This document shows positions 22,196 through 34,700 of a stretch of 46,964 nucleotides of DNA, in pieces. The DNA is from a virus. The stretch is from IMG/VR virus record IMGVR_UViG_3300006327_000001, positions 1-46,964 of that record. One strand, given 5' to 3'. Position numbers and translations under genes: made by a program. The notes under the pieces were generated by a model. That model worked only from the letters and a program-made list of their open reading frames with translations, had not been told where the DNA came from and ran no database searches. How positions within the stretch are numbered: position 1 is the first letter of the stretch; each line of letters starts with the position of its first letter.

Positions 22196-23243
22196 CGACA
22201 ACACCACCTCTTCTAGAAGGACCAGCCCTTTCAGGTAGTGATTCAGGTGTCATTTCTTTCAGTCTTTCTGATACACTATCTTCCATAAGCCAACTACCTA
22301 TCAATTTTCTTAAACCAACAGGATCAGACTTAAGCAACTTCATATCATATTCAAGACCATCACTTAACATACTGCCGATTTCTTTAACACCATCCCATAA
22401 TTTTATACCAAACCTATGAGCATGTTTTTCAGCCCACTCTGGTCCGTACGGATAATCAAACATAATAGAATTACCATCAGACAAATTAGCGCGACGTAAA
22501 GTATTAGCCAGCTTAGTTTCTCCCTTACCTTCAAGATTCCTTATCCATTCTTCAGCAAATTGAGGTTCTACCCTCCCCACAACAGGACGCACATGACCCT
22601 TACTACTATCTATAAAAGCCTCAGCACTCCTACCAATACGAGCATGTAAACCTAAATTATATTTATCTTTAATTTCCTCTACAGTCATATCACCCACATT
22701 AGACGGATCCAAAACATTATCTAAATCAACAGTCTCAGGATGCAAACGCCCTTCATCACCCGAAAGCCCATGTTTCTCTCTAAGCATCTCCGAATAACGC
22801 ATACCAGCATTTTTACCTTCTTGACTGGCGGATGGAAGTTCCTCTTCTGTCCGCCAGTTACCTACTGCATACATATTAAATGTATCCATTGTTTTATAAC
22901 CGTCGAAATGCTCCCAATTAGGAGTTGTTCTAGGTTTATTATAAGAATGGTGCATAGCTACAGCGAATGCCGCTTTAGAATTAAGAACTGGATCATACAA
23001 ATCTTCTACAGAATTAATTCCGGGAATATTGTCTATTGCCCATTGCTTATTAACTCCTGAAATCTGCCATAAACCATATGCCCCACCACTATCATTCTTA
23101 GTCCACTTAGTAGGCTCACCGTTTGATTCAGCTAAAGCAATACCAGTAGCAGTCTGAGCTTCTTCAAAAGAAAATCCTGCATCCATAGCAAGCTGTAAAA
23201 TTTCGTCAGAATGGAGGTTGCCTTCTTCTGGTGTGTAGCTCAT
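22188..23243 (-). CDS. Virion-associated lytic transglycosylase (351 aa)
   Basis: The N-terminal 140 residues form a lysozyme-like SLT domain that opens peptidoglycan during DNA entry: ALAESNG with catalytic Glu39, then GGAYGLWQISGVN, DLYDPVLNSKAAFAVAM and a late TFNMYAVGNW. The remaining 200 residues are charged and helical with no named domain. Placement among internal virion proteins, away from holin and endolysin, supports an entry function and not a lysis function. ATGA overlap with the upstream gene. Confidence 0.85.
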   Translation of the reverse strand: MSYTPEEGNLHSDEILQLAMDAGFSFEEAQTATGIALAESNGEPTKWTKNDSGGAYGLWQISGVNKQWAIDNIPGINSVEDLYDPVLNSKAAFAVAMHHSYNKPRTTPNWEHFDGYKTMDTFNMYAVGNWRTEEELPSASQEGKNAGMRYSEMLREKHGLSGDEGRLHPETVDLDNVLDPSNVGDMTVEEIKDKYNLGLHARIGRSAEAFIDSSKGHVRPVVGRVEPQFAEEWIRNLEGKGETKLANTLRRANLSDGNSIMFDYPYGPEWAEKHAHRFGIKLWDGVKEIGSMLSDGLEYDMKLLKSDPVGLRKLIGSWLMEDSVSERLKEMTPESLPERAGPSRRGGVVDE

Positions 23244-25756
23244 AATGCTTTGCCACCCTTATCACGCACAGGCATATTAACTCTAGGCATCGTAGTACCC
23301 CAAAGAACTGCGTTAGCTGAACTGATACCGCGAGAGCTGTAATCTTGCAGAAGATCCAATCTACCTTCTAAGGTCGTCATCAATTCGTCATAATCCTCTG
23401 TGCCAGCTGAACGTGCCGCTGACAAGCCTGTATCTGCTCTCTGGAAAATGTCATCAGCGGTGAACCCATTATTTCTTGAGTGTTCAAAACCTATAGTGTT
23501 TGCGTATCTAGCCAACCCTGATCGAATCTCATCCCTTGTAGAGTTTGTAATATCGCCATCAAGCATCATTAAGAAATTTGATATAGCCACATCTTTCCCG
23601 ATTGAACCAGAACGACCTTCCATAAGGTCAGCCGCGTGTTGCTGTCTTTCTTTATCTGTTAAAGCACCGACCTTATTGGCATAGTTCATAAAATCTGAAT
23701 TGTTATGCCCGAACCGTATATTACTACCCCAATCAGAATCATCGTTATAAAAAGATTTTAGAATCTCTCCAGCCATCGCAACCTCATCAGGATTACCGCC
23801 CATACCCCAAGCCATGTTTCTTTCCTCAGCGGTCATATCACTCAACACTTGATCTATATTCTTGTTTATTTCTTCTTCAGGCATGTTCATCATAGGAACG
23901 AGTCTCTTAGAAAATTTTGCTTTAGCATGATTAGCGAACCTGTTAGACGCATCTACTCTGAACTGTCCTTCAGGATCCATGTCAGATGTAGCCATCCTTT
24001 GGATAACCCCTTCGTTCTGCATCTCTTTCCAAAGGTTTTTAACATCAGGTTCTATACCCAAGCGTCGGGCTTCATCAACATTTTGAACAATATCCCATTG
24101 CACTGCTTTGAATGCTTCTATTGTCTGATCGTCAACATGACCCCATCTATCAGGAGCAGGTAACTGACCTATAGAGTCATCCATGTAACCCATCGCATAC
24201 ATCGTTTGCTGGAATGACGCTATTACAGAAGAACCACCTGAACCCTCGTTAGTCCGATGGAACAAATCTTTAAGATAAGAAGCCGCGTGTACTGGTCCGA
24301 CTTTAACTCCATACTCCCCTGAGAAAAGATCCTCAAGCGAGGTTACTTGCCCAAAACTGGAAGTGTCATACGCTTCATCAAAGCCAGTAATCATACCGCC
24401 TTCATTATTCGTAATCATATAGGGGTTCGCTCTTGTGTGTTCCGTAATATATCTTTCAATCACTTGATCTCTAGCACCTGAAAGAACCTTGTTTGTTATC
24501 TCCTTGCCGAATTCTTTCTCCATGTACCCAATAATGTTTTGTGATTGGGTTTGAGAATGTGGACCTGCTGGTTCCATACCCAAATAATCCATAGATTGTA
24601 CTGGGTAACCACTTAAAATATCGTCCCACATTGCTTCTTCATTATTACCCAACATTGGTATGTCAGCTAAAACCTCTATATCCATATCTGAACTATTGAT
24701 AAAATCGTCAAACCTTCGGTGTGCTTCATCAAGTAACTGTTCATGCAATCCGGGAATGTTATGCCACTCCTCTCGCATATAATCACCTAATCTAGTCCGA
24801 CCCTCACCAGCCGTCACGTTTATAACATTCAAAGTGTCCTGATCGTTAGCTAGATACTGTTCCAACGTGTTGAAATCTTGTGGCGTTGCACCCATTACAT
24901 GAGGCTGTTCTAATACCACACGCATAAACTTGTCGTTAGCAGAATTTACAGTGTGACCTTCCCAAGCTAGTTTTTTAACAATCTCTTGGCTTTCAGGAGT
25001 AGGACCAAAACCCCCTAAACCGTCTCCCATTTCATAAGTAGGTGAATCAGAGCCACCAGATTCATCGTCATCTCTCATCACATCACTTCCGGGTAATCCG
25101 GGAGTTCGTCTGTTCATGTACTCTAAATAACCAGCGCCACCCATTCCAGTTCCAGCCATAAGTTGCTTGACGTACTTACCAGAAGTGGTGTTAAACGCTT
25201 CCATCTTTGCACCTAAAGGCGCACCGTATTTAGACATGTAACTGTCCCTCATACCAGTACCAGCATTCCATTTCGGAACTGCATTTACTGGACCTGTCGG
25301 TCTAAGCCCTCCTGTTTGCTGTGGAAGACTTGCTGTTCGTCCAGCACCGGCAGTAGTTCGACCTCGTGGTATATGACCTGTTAAATGTGAAACATTCTTT
25401 GGGTCGCTAGATTTTAACCCACCCATTGAAGTGTTATATAAAACCTTTCTTGGTAAAATTTTGTCACCTTTAGCTACTTTAGGAGCGAGTTTACCAATAA
25501 GCCCTTTCGCCCCTTTAAATAACCACTTTGCTTTACCTATTGGTGCGAACATAAAAGCCATCTCAGCCATAAGGCGAGCATCTGACATTTCATCTATCTC
25601 AGGATCACCCAGCTGATTGTGTACTGCTTCAAGTAAAGCAGGATCGAGATTCTCTATATATTCAAGAGTCTCTTCTTCAGACATATCAGAGAAATCCATG
25701 ACATCGCCGGTAATAGCCTGAAGAATCATCTGTACTTCTTCAATCCACTCGTTCAT
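23240..25756 (-). CDS. Large internal virion protein (838 aa)
   Basis: An amphipathic segment near residues 60-100 (MAFMFAPIGKAKWLFKGAKGLIGKLAPK) could insert in or lie on membranes. Around residues 530-570, SFQQTMYAMGYMDDSIGQL and HVDDQTIEAFKAVQ resemble a peptidoglycan-binding type-1 repeat. The rest is helical and acidic with Asp/Asn/Gly-rich linkers. Positioned between the giant protein and the transglycosylase with ATGA overlaps, it is probably an ejection protein that helps form the DNA conduit. No catalytic motif seen. Confidence 0.6.
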   Translation of the reverse strand: MNEWIEEVQMILQAITGDVMDFSDMSEEETLEYIENLDPALLEAVHNQLGDPEIDEMSDARLMAEMAFMFAPIGKAKWLFKGAKGLIGKLAPKVAKGDKILPRKVLYNTSMGGLKSSDPKNVSHLTGHIPRGRTTAGAGRTASLPQQTGGLRPTGPVNAVPKWNAGTGMRDSYMSKYGAPLGAKMEAFNTTSGKYVKQLMAGTGMGGAGYLEYMNRRTPGLPGSDVMRDDDESGGSDSPTYEMGDGLGGFGPTPESQEIVKKLAWEGHTVNSANDKFMRVVLEQPHVMGATPQDFNTLEQYLANDQDTLNVINVTAGEGRTRLGDYMREEWHNIPGLHEQLLDEAHRRFDDFINSSDMDIEVLADIPMLGNNEEAMWDDILSGYPVQSMDYLGMEPAGPHSQTQSQNIIGYMEKEFGKEITNKVLSGARDQVIERYITEHTRANPYMITNNEGGMITGFDEAYDTSSFGQVTSLEDLFSGEYGVKVGPVHAASYLKDLFHRTNEGSGGSSVIASFQQTMYAMGYMDDSIGQLPAPDRWGHVDDQTIEAFKAVQWDIVQNVDEARRLGIEPDVKNLWKEMQNEGVIQRMATSDMDPEGQFRVDASNRFANHAKAKFSKRLVPMMNMPEEEINKNIDQVLSDMTAEERNMAWGMGGNPDEVAMAGEILKSFYNDDSDWGSNIRFGHNNSDFMNYANKVGALTDKERQQHAADLMEGRSGSIGKDVAISNFLMMLDGDITNSTRDEIRSGLARYANTIGFEHSRNNGFTADDIFQRADTGLSAARSAGTEDYDELMTTLEGRLDLLQDYSSRGISSANAVLWGTTMPRVNMPVRDKGGKAL

Positions 25757-28700
25757 ACTTTTATCAATCCATTCTCAAATTTTGCAACAAAATTCTCTCC
25801 CAACAATGGAAGCACTAAACTATAATATATTTCATTTAGCCACGGCTTACCACGAACAAAGTCACGGAGGGTCAAATAAACCATTACTTTAATATTGTTC
25901 CTTAATTCACTAGCTTCACCAGTTGTTTGCCCTTTTAGCTTAAATAAGTCCTTTTCCATTTGAGTAGCTAGTCCCATAACTGCAAGCAAATCTGCTTTAT
26001 ATGGCCCTTCAGGTACTTTGTCAGGGTTATTAACAAGCAATTCTATCTCTTTCATAGATGCTTCACGTTTATCCCTTGACCTACCACCTTGATATTCTTT
26101 AGCAAATACTGGGTTGCTGGTCATAAATTGTAAATTATCTGCATCCCATTGCCTATCAAGCCCCGAAGTGTCCTGTTTATTAGCTAATAATGCATACTTC
26201 TTTTCAAGATAATCTGTTTTCATTTTCTGATATTGAGGCATCGCAGACTTGTAATACACCTCATTCAAATACTCTACAGGTGTCTGCAATTCTAAAAGAC
26301 CATGCGCTACCAGTCTTGCTTTAGCGTCTGCTTCGTAATCGTCGTCGTCAGAATCAAAACCGCGATCCATGAAGAAAGCCGCAGTATTAGGGAAGTTGTT
26401 AATAAACGGATTATTGTCAACGATCCAATCGTTAGCTTGTTCTGTCGTTTCCAAAACAGCTACCGTTCCTTTTTTATGTGTACCTACCATGAATGGTGTG
26501 TGTTTAAACGGATCAAACTCGCCTTCTTCAGCGATGATCTTCTCCATCCACATTCCGTAGGCTTCCTCCCAAGGAACACCATTGCCGACTAGCTCCCATA
26601 AATCTTGGTTTCTTTCAAACGATTCATTGTTCATAAGATCATGTAACCGTGCCGTAGCGGGGCCAGCCCACCATGTCATTGTTTGTAGAAGCGAATACTG
26701 TCTACCCATTTGCGCTACTTTGGCCATGAATCTTTCCATGAAAACTTCAGGGTTAGGTTGAGACGCTATCTCTTCAGGCGTTGGAAGCTGACCATGTAAC
26801 CCTAGATACTTGATGACTTCCATTTGAGCTTTGATTTTGCCTTTAGATTCAAAACCAAATCCATCCATTATTGCAGAAACAGGTCGTGCAATAACTTGTG
26901 GAACTACTGCACTCCAAACTACTTCTCCACGATTCTCAGGGGTGAACCTACCACCTGAAAGGTTGTTCTCAAAAGTCTTTCTGATAGTCGAATCAATGTT
27001 AGCGACTAGATTTATAGGGATTGAAAGTAAAGGACCAAAGCCCATCTGACCCATTCTGTCTAAATCATAACCCGGAATTACATGAAGGCTTGAAGCTAGA
27101 TTTGGTTTAGCTACACTACCTAAGTTTCCTCCAAAGATCCTGTTCACAATAGGCGTTCTGTCTGCTAGTTCCATTACGAAACCTACTGTGGCACCTGACC
27201 CCGGAATTACAAGAATGTCATTTCCGTATTGGTCTTTTTGAACGATACCCATATCACGTAACGCTCCTGTGAAAAGGTTCAGATTTCGTAACATTAATGG
27301 GTTATGTGCTAACCCTCGTGCGAATCTTCTAAGGAACGTGTCTTCAGCGAACCAGAATGGTACAGCTGTATTAACCATTGTTTGGAAGTTTGATCTGATT
27401 CTATGGTCATCAATGAATGAACTTGTTAGAGTCATAGCTCTTTGAAGACCAGCATCTCTCCATAGTTCGAGTTGCTTCTCTAAACCTGTGTTGTAAGAAA
27501 AGAAATCATCTAATAGTTTTGCATCGACTTTAGTATTTGAACTCGCCATCACATACAATTCTTCAAAGAACTCTGTTATTTGCGGTGATAATGACAGAGG
27601 TGCAGTTTCTTCTGTGCCGTTTAATATCACATCTAAATGCTTTTCGACACCTTTTTTGTTTCTGTTTTCTATAGCGTAGAAAAGGCCAGTAACCGGATCG
27701 TCCGCATCTGGTACTCGGCTTAAAGCGTTTTGCTTTACAAAATCTTCCCAACCGTTAATAACCAACTGTTTATTATCATTAACGCTAGATGTTTTACCTA
27801 AGCGAGTGTTAAGCGTTTTGAATCTGTCAGGAGCATGGAAGTATGCTTGCCTGAAACCTTCTGTTTGTTTCATGCCTGTTGTTAGATACTCATGGAACAA
27901 TGGTTCCCTGACCATCGCACCTAACATTGGGTGGACTACCCCATCAAAGAATCCTCTAAAGAGTTTCAAATAGAATGCGCTTTGGTCTTCTGCTTCAGCA
28001 GGAGCGAAACCTACTAATTCTTGCGGGGCGCTATTCCACCATCCGTCACTATCAGCATTCGCTTGCATACGACCTGCATCAACAGGAGCGTCATTAATTA
28101 CTTCATCAACCCACGGATGAAAAGTTTTAAGTGGAGTAGTAGTGCCTCCCCTTCTACTTTGGTTTGTGTAAGTATGTAAAAGGTTATCTATAACAAGTTG
28201 TCCAGTTTCCGAAATTGCATTATGAATTGTTGGACCACTAAATATTTGTTCTTCAAGATCCCATTCATCAGGTTTATACCATGCAAGCTCTGTTGAATTA
28301 TCAGGATCTATAATCGCATTAGGTCGTAATCCGTCTTTGTGTCTAGCTATTATCTTTTTGCTTACTTGATATTCGCCATTAGTTGACATCGGCACAGGTG
28401 TAAGACCCTCAAATGGACTTAAACGATGTGCGCCTATACCAAATACTATTTCCCCTCTTAACCCGCTTTCTCCCATTTGTGCAGAAGTAACAGCACCACG
28501 CCCATCACTAGCAAAACCGTAAACATGGTTCATCGTGCCTATATCACCAAACGAAGCATTACTTTCTGTAGAAGTTAAACCACCACGTTCAAGATCCCAG
28601 TCAGGAGTTTGAGCATTCCTTTCTCTTTCTCTTCTGTAATATCCGGGTTGGTTAAAGAACTCATCACCATGAAGATCTTTCGTTCCTATCCTTGGGAGTC

Positions 28701-31700
28701 CTATCTGTTCAACAGGGACACCTTTCATTTCTGCGATTGTTTCTACAACACTTTCAGCTATAGCTTTAGCAACCATTGGATCTGTAGAAGCTGTAACTAA
28801 TGGGAAATGCCCTGCATCAGCCCATTGTTCAGCTAATTTCATATAAGTAATACCGCTATTACGAGCGCCTTTTATACTCACAGCTGGATTTAATAATTGT
28901 GTAGTAGCAACCACTCCTGTGCTTTGTCTCTTAGGACCAGTACCACCTATTTCATCTAACTTGCGTGTAAGTGTCTCTTGAAATATTTGATGGAATTTAT
29001 TAGTAGCCCCTACTAATTCAGGGTCAGCTATCATTAAAGATGTCAAATCTTCTGCCACAGAGGTCGGCAACATAGGTACAAAACCTCTTACTACTGAATC
29101 TGGTACCGCATGAGATATGTAAGGAGCCGCTGGATCAGTAGAAATATTTGAGCGAACTGCACTTGTATGCGCTTGCTGACCTTCCGGTGTAGTGTGCGCC
29201 CCAACGTATGCCTTGTGCATCGAATCTCTCAAAGCCTCTTCTGAATAATGCAATTTGCTTATGTTTTTGTATCTTCCCGGATTTCCAAACAACCAATGTG
29301 CTATTTGGGTGCTTTGATTTCCGCGTGGAATACCATCAGTAATATTAGGTATAGGGATACCAAGCTCAGAGAAGGTAAGCATGTTAGCTTGGTTGGCTCG
29401 TGCTACCGCTTCAACATTATCAGCTGGTCCTATATTATAACCGTACCTTAAGCGCGACATCTGTGTTTCCCAAACATAAGCCATTAAAGCAAATTGGTCA
29501 GTTAATGGTGTATCTAAACCAATTACAGCATCTATACCACGAGTGTCTGCATAGAGGTTTACTAACTCAACAAACCTTTCAGCATCACTAAGCTGAGAAG
29601 GAACTATGTTTCTTGTCGCAAGCATTGTCACAAACTCATCGGCATTAAACCAACCGAATTGCTTCAAAGAATCAAAAGCTGTTCCTGTAAAACTACGGTT
29701 CTCATATGCTTCTTCTATAGCCCTAAGATCAATACTGAACGAGCCGTCAGAATGTGAAAGAGACGCTAAATTGCCTTGCGGATTAGAAAAAGCTTCTACT
29801 GTTACACCCCTGATAGGAGATGGGAAAGAAATCAACGGATGATCCGTAGAACCTTGGACACTGCTCTTAAGTTCTTCAAGCAACTCAGGGAATTTACCTG
29901 CCCAAAATGTGTCTTTAACAGGATGAGTAATCTGCCCTGATGCTAATAGTTCTTCTCTGAATGTAGGAGACTGATCGAATTTAGATTGAAGAATCTCTCT
30001 CATTAATTCTGTATTCGTATCAGTATCAGGCGCTAATTTGCGTCCTTTAGATTTAGCCGCCGCACCTGTTAGGTTTTCAAATCCGGGTACATACTCTCCT
30101 GTTTTCCAAGCTTGATACGCGCCTTCTGCTGTTGAAAATGCTACACCTCTGAAAACAAATTCTTCTTGGTGGAAGTTGCTTAAGACAGTGTTTAAACCTT
30201 TTTTGTAATGAACTTCTGTTACAACTGATGCTTGTTTTCTCGCATCAGGACCAGCAAGTTCTTTTAATTTAGACATTATATACTCGTATGTTTTCGGCGC
30301 TCTTGAAGGTAACTGAGCGAGTCCTGTTCCTATACCGTCTGTGGAATAAACTACATTTGCGCCTTCAGGTATTCTTGCGAACGCTTCATCAATCTTTGCT
30401 TTAGTAAACTTTTCAAAATCCCTATCTGAAAAAAACGAAGTTTCCTTATTGTTAGGCTCATGTTTAGTAGGGATCCCATAAGCATTAGGTTCATCTCGTA
30501 TAACAGCTTGGCCAGCTTTACCTTTGCCAGCAATATTATCTCCAAAAAGATACACAGTGTCAGGATTAGCTCTTAATAATTCAGGAGTCATACGATCGGT
30601 TTGTGACATGGTTCTACCTGTAACCATTTTCTCTGCATCGTCTACCCTCGCTAAACGTGCCTGCGAAATCAGCGCAGGATTACTACGCCTGAAAGTAATA
30701 TTGATACGCGGTCCAAGCCTTTCATGCGACAAACCGCGAGTAACTCGATGCTCCCAATTTTGTTGAGTGCCTTCACGCATCAAGAAAATGTCACCGTCCT
30801 CTAACGGCATATCTATATGATGTTCACTTCTATCAGTTCTATAACCGTATTCTTTACCATCTTCTCGCCATCTTGGTCTGAATTGGAAGTTTCTTGTTTC
30901 ACCAAAATTAACCGACGCAATAATCTCTTCAGGAGTCTGATCGGGAAGTTTGTCGAAATGCCAACCAAGGTCAACTGAACCCGAATCGTACCTTTGGATA
31001 ATAGCTATATCGAATTTGTAACCTGTTTCTTCTTCAACCCTTTTAAGTATTCTTGCGATCGCAGGAGGCCAACCAGCTTGAGTATCAGATTCTATCCAAT
31101 TACCCCCCATTGGTCTTTCGTCGCTTAACTTAGCTCCGGGTTTTGATTTACCATCATCAATAAGATTGAATCTTTTACCTGTGTAACCATATGATTCTCC
31201 GACTTCACCAACAACAATTATTTTTGGACCTGTTGCCTTGTTCTGTTTATAATGAGCGTCCCACCAAAAATCTGATAACTCGCCTAGAAGTTCGTCTATA
31301 GTAAACTCGCCTCTTAAAGCCGCTGGGTAAGAATCAATGTTTGCTCCACCTGCTTCTAACTGACGGTGGTTAGCTGACTTCTGTGGTTGAGCTTTAATAG
31401 CTATCCCAGTTTCAGGGTTAACCATTTCAAAAAGTATTTGTGTGTGTCCTTCACCATAAGGTCCACCTCTGTACCCATATACTTTCGCTGGAGTATCCGC
31501 TGGAATAGCAAACCCAGCACTAGCAAGTGATTCTGCCGCTTCTATCTGTGGATCTCCACCAGTTGTTTTCCAATTTTCGGCGGCGGCTTTAGGGCTGTAA
31601 CCTTCAGGCAACGCCCATTCTTCAGGAGTTAAAGTATCCGTTTTACGAACTTCCGTGACACGAACATAAATAGGTTCTGATGGCACTCCGTGTTTTGTTT

Positions 31701-34700
31701 TAGTGAACTTTAAATAGTCACCAACTTTCACACCTTCCACTTGAGCGTCTTTACGTGTAGTCGCTGTGCGTTGCCCATCTAAAATCGCTGTAAAAGTATC
31801 ATCCGATGTTATATGAGCGGCTTTAGGTAAAGCACCTCTTTGACCGTAATCAAAATTCATTGGTACCGGATGTGCCTCTCCGGGTTGAAAAATATATTGA
31901 CGAAAACCACCACTGTAATCTTGTACAGTTCTACTTAAAGTTCTTTTTGTACGTGCAGGAAGCGCCGCTCCTAGATCACTCTCTTTAACACCCAACGCTT
32001 CTACTGTTTCTTTTCTAAACACTTCAAGATAGCGGGGCGATCTGATGACACCATCCACAGGTGGCATTAAAAGATCGTGCCATAAATGACGAATCTTATA
32101 AGGAATGTATGAAAGAACACTATTTACTATTTCTTCCCAAGAAGCATTACCTTTAATAGCATCATCAAGATTGTTTTCTAATACACGCCTCACTCTTGGA
32201 GGTAACGCCTCCACAAACCAAAGTAATGACTGCATCGGAGTTTTAGGTTCAATTCCTGCAACAGCAGGTATGTCCTCTGCTTTCGTGGCTGTTTTAGTAT
32301 CGTAAACAGTTAAACGAGTCACACCATTTTCTGTAACCTCATCGTAATCTCTAGATGCTTTTCTTGAAGCGTCACCTTTAGCTTTGTTGTAAGCAGATAC
32401 TTCTGCAAGTTCTTCAGCACCAGCGATTTCCGGTTTACCAAAGTTAGCTTGCGTGTCTATTTTCACCCCTGCTGACAATGACTGATTCATAGCATCAGCA
32501 GTTCCACCCTCCCATTTTAATCCAGCTTGTACTTCAGCTGGGTTAGTTTGTGGACCGATGTACTCGAATCGTAACTCTACTGCCCTTGGTCCGCCATCTG
32601 GGAAATTAGGATCCCAATTTTTAATGTTGTCATCTAGTACAGAACCTTTCTTAACCCAGTTCTTCGGTTTTTTCATTTCCTGCATGAATTTAGGGCTTAT
32701 AAGCATGTTGTCATTTTTAAGCAGTTGAGCGATTTCTTCACCCTGACGTATCGCACCACCTGTTATACGAACTAAAACAGTTTGATCGCCTGATTTAATT
32801 GCGATTACTTGATTCAATAAGAATTCTGGATTCGACATTCCTCCGCTCATTTTTCTGAAAGCGGCAAACGGAAGATACGCAACTTTTAAAGGACTTTCCG
32901 CATCTCTACCAAGACCCTTAATTTTACCTAATATAAAACTACGTTTACCAATATCTAAAGTTTTGTCAGCCTCTTGAGTTTCAAATCCTTTACCACTATG
33001 GAACGCCCAAGTCTTATCAGCTAGTCCTCTCTCCCCTCCCTCAATCGGACGGCCTTCAAGCATTCTCTTATTTCTAATAGGACCAGCTTTAGCACCAGCA
33101 CCAGTCTTCTTGTCCCAAGATTCAGGATGTTTGCTTCCTTTTTGAATAGAAGAACCTTGAGTTTCTGGAATATAATATTGCTCTACGTTCAAACCTAACC
33201 TATTAGCTACCTGTTCTGCGTACTCATCCACGCCTCTAGCGCCACCTACACGAACAGTAGATCCCGGAGGCAACTGGGCTAAAGAATCGTCTATCGCTTT
33301 TTTGATTCGTGCTTCGTCCTGTTCAGACATAGCGCGAACCATTTTGCCTGTTGCTTTATCCTTTTTCCAAAACCTTTGCCCAGTAATCATCACAGTTATA
33401 GGCTCGGCTTCTTTAGCCGCCTGCAACGCCTGTTCTGTTATTTCAGCTCCCTCTGCTGGAATAATCCCACCCTTAGAAGCAGGCACATGCCGTGCGGGTA
33501 TCTCCGCTCTGCCTATATGAAATTCTCTTTGTCCTTGAGTAGGTAATTGTGAGATCATCTCATTGATGATTGGAGCTAATCGGGCTTCGTCTTCAAGATT
33601 CACAAAATGATTTAATTCGTGCAATGCCGCTACAGCACCAGCATCTTCCGCATGTATCTCCGCGGACTGCGCTAAAGCCAAAGTGTAATCAGGAGACTGT
33701 CCGGGATTATTCTGAACTACTCTCAACTGGGTTGTTGAATAATCAATAGGAAGTTTCACTAACTGTGAAAGTGTCTGCCCGAAACCTGCATCACGCATAG
33801 CAGTATCTAAAGAATTCTTACTGAAATTAAGATACGTGTCATGTGTGTTTAATATGTCTTTAGCTACAGCATCCATCATCGTTGGATTGCTTAAGGCGTG
33901 TTGTATATTACCTATTCGTGCCTCAGCATCAGGATCTCTTCTTCTTAACCATCTCTCAGCTAAATCTTGTTTAGTTGGTATACCAAGATTCCTTGAAGTA
34001 TCACCTATCCATCTACTGACATTGTTGCTAAAGCCATGCGCTCTTTGTTGTATAAACCGAGCCATCTTTGTTTTAGTGTTCATCTCACGTATTAATTTTG
34101 CTCGTTCAAATTCAAACGCCGCTAATCTAGTAGCGTCATCTTTAAAGCCCCAAGCGATACCACCCTCTGGCCCTTTAAGAACATTAGACAATGCTTTACG
34201 CGTAATAGCGTAGTCGCCTACACCAGCAATCTCATTCACAGAACGTATAAGCCTACCGAATGGTTTACCTATCAGAAGACGGTGATCCATGTCAGATAAT
34301 TCGTCAATGTTCTTGACCATCTTGCGACCATACTCGTCCCAAACAATGACCTTGCCTGCCGCTGTTCTAGCCAATTTATTATTAACGTAACTTCCCGGAC
34401 CTTCACGAAGCATCCATGAGAAGAGCTCTTCTCCACCGTTACGCGCAACGTAACCTAACCGTAATAGAACTGCTGGTCGCCAAATTCTTCCCATCCATTT
34501 ATCTATCCAAGGAATAGGTGTCATCCAACCAAATCTCTTGTACATGTTTATGTATTTAGCTACAGCCGCTAACTCTCTATAGTTAGGGATTACGTTCATT
34601 CGTGACATTTGCGCTAAGTTCATGTCGCTGACAAAAATGCCTCTAGGTGCGCTCATGCCGAATATGCTTACACCGTCTTGTTTTAGAACATCGTAATGAT

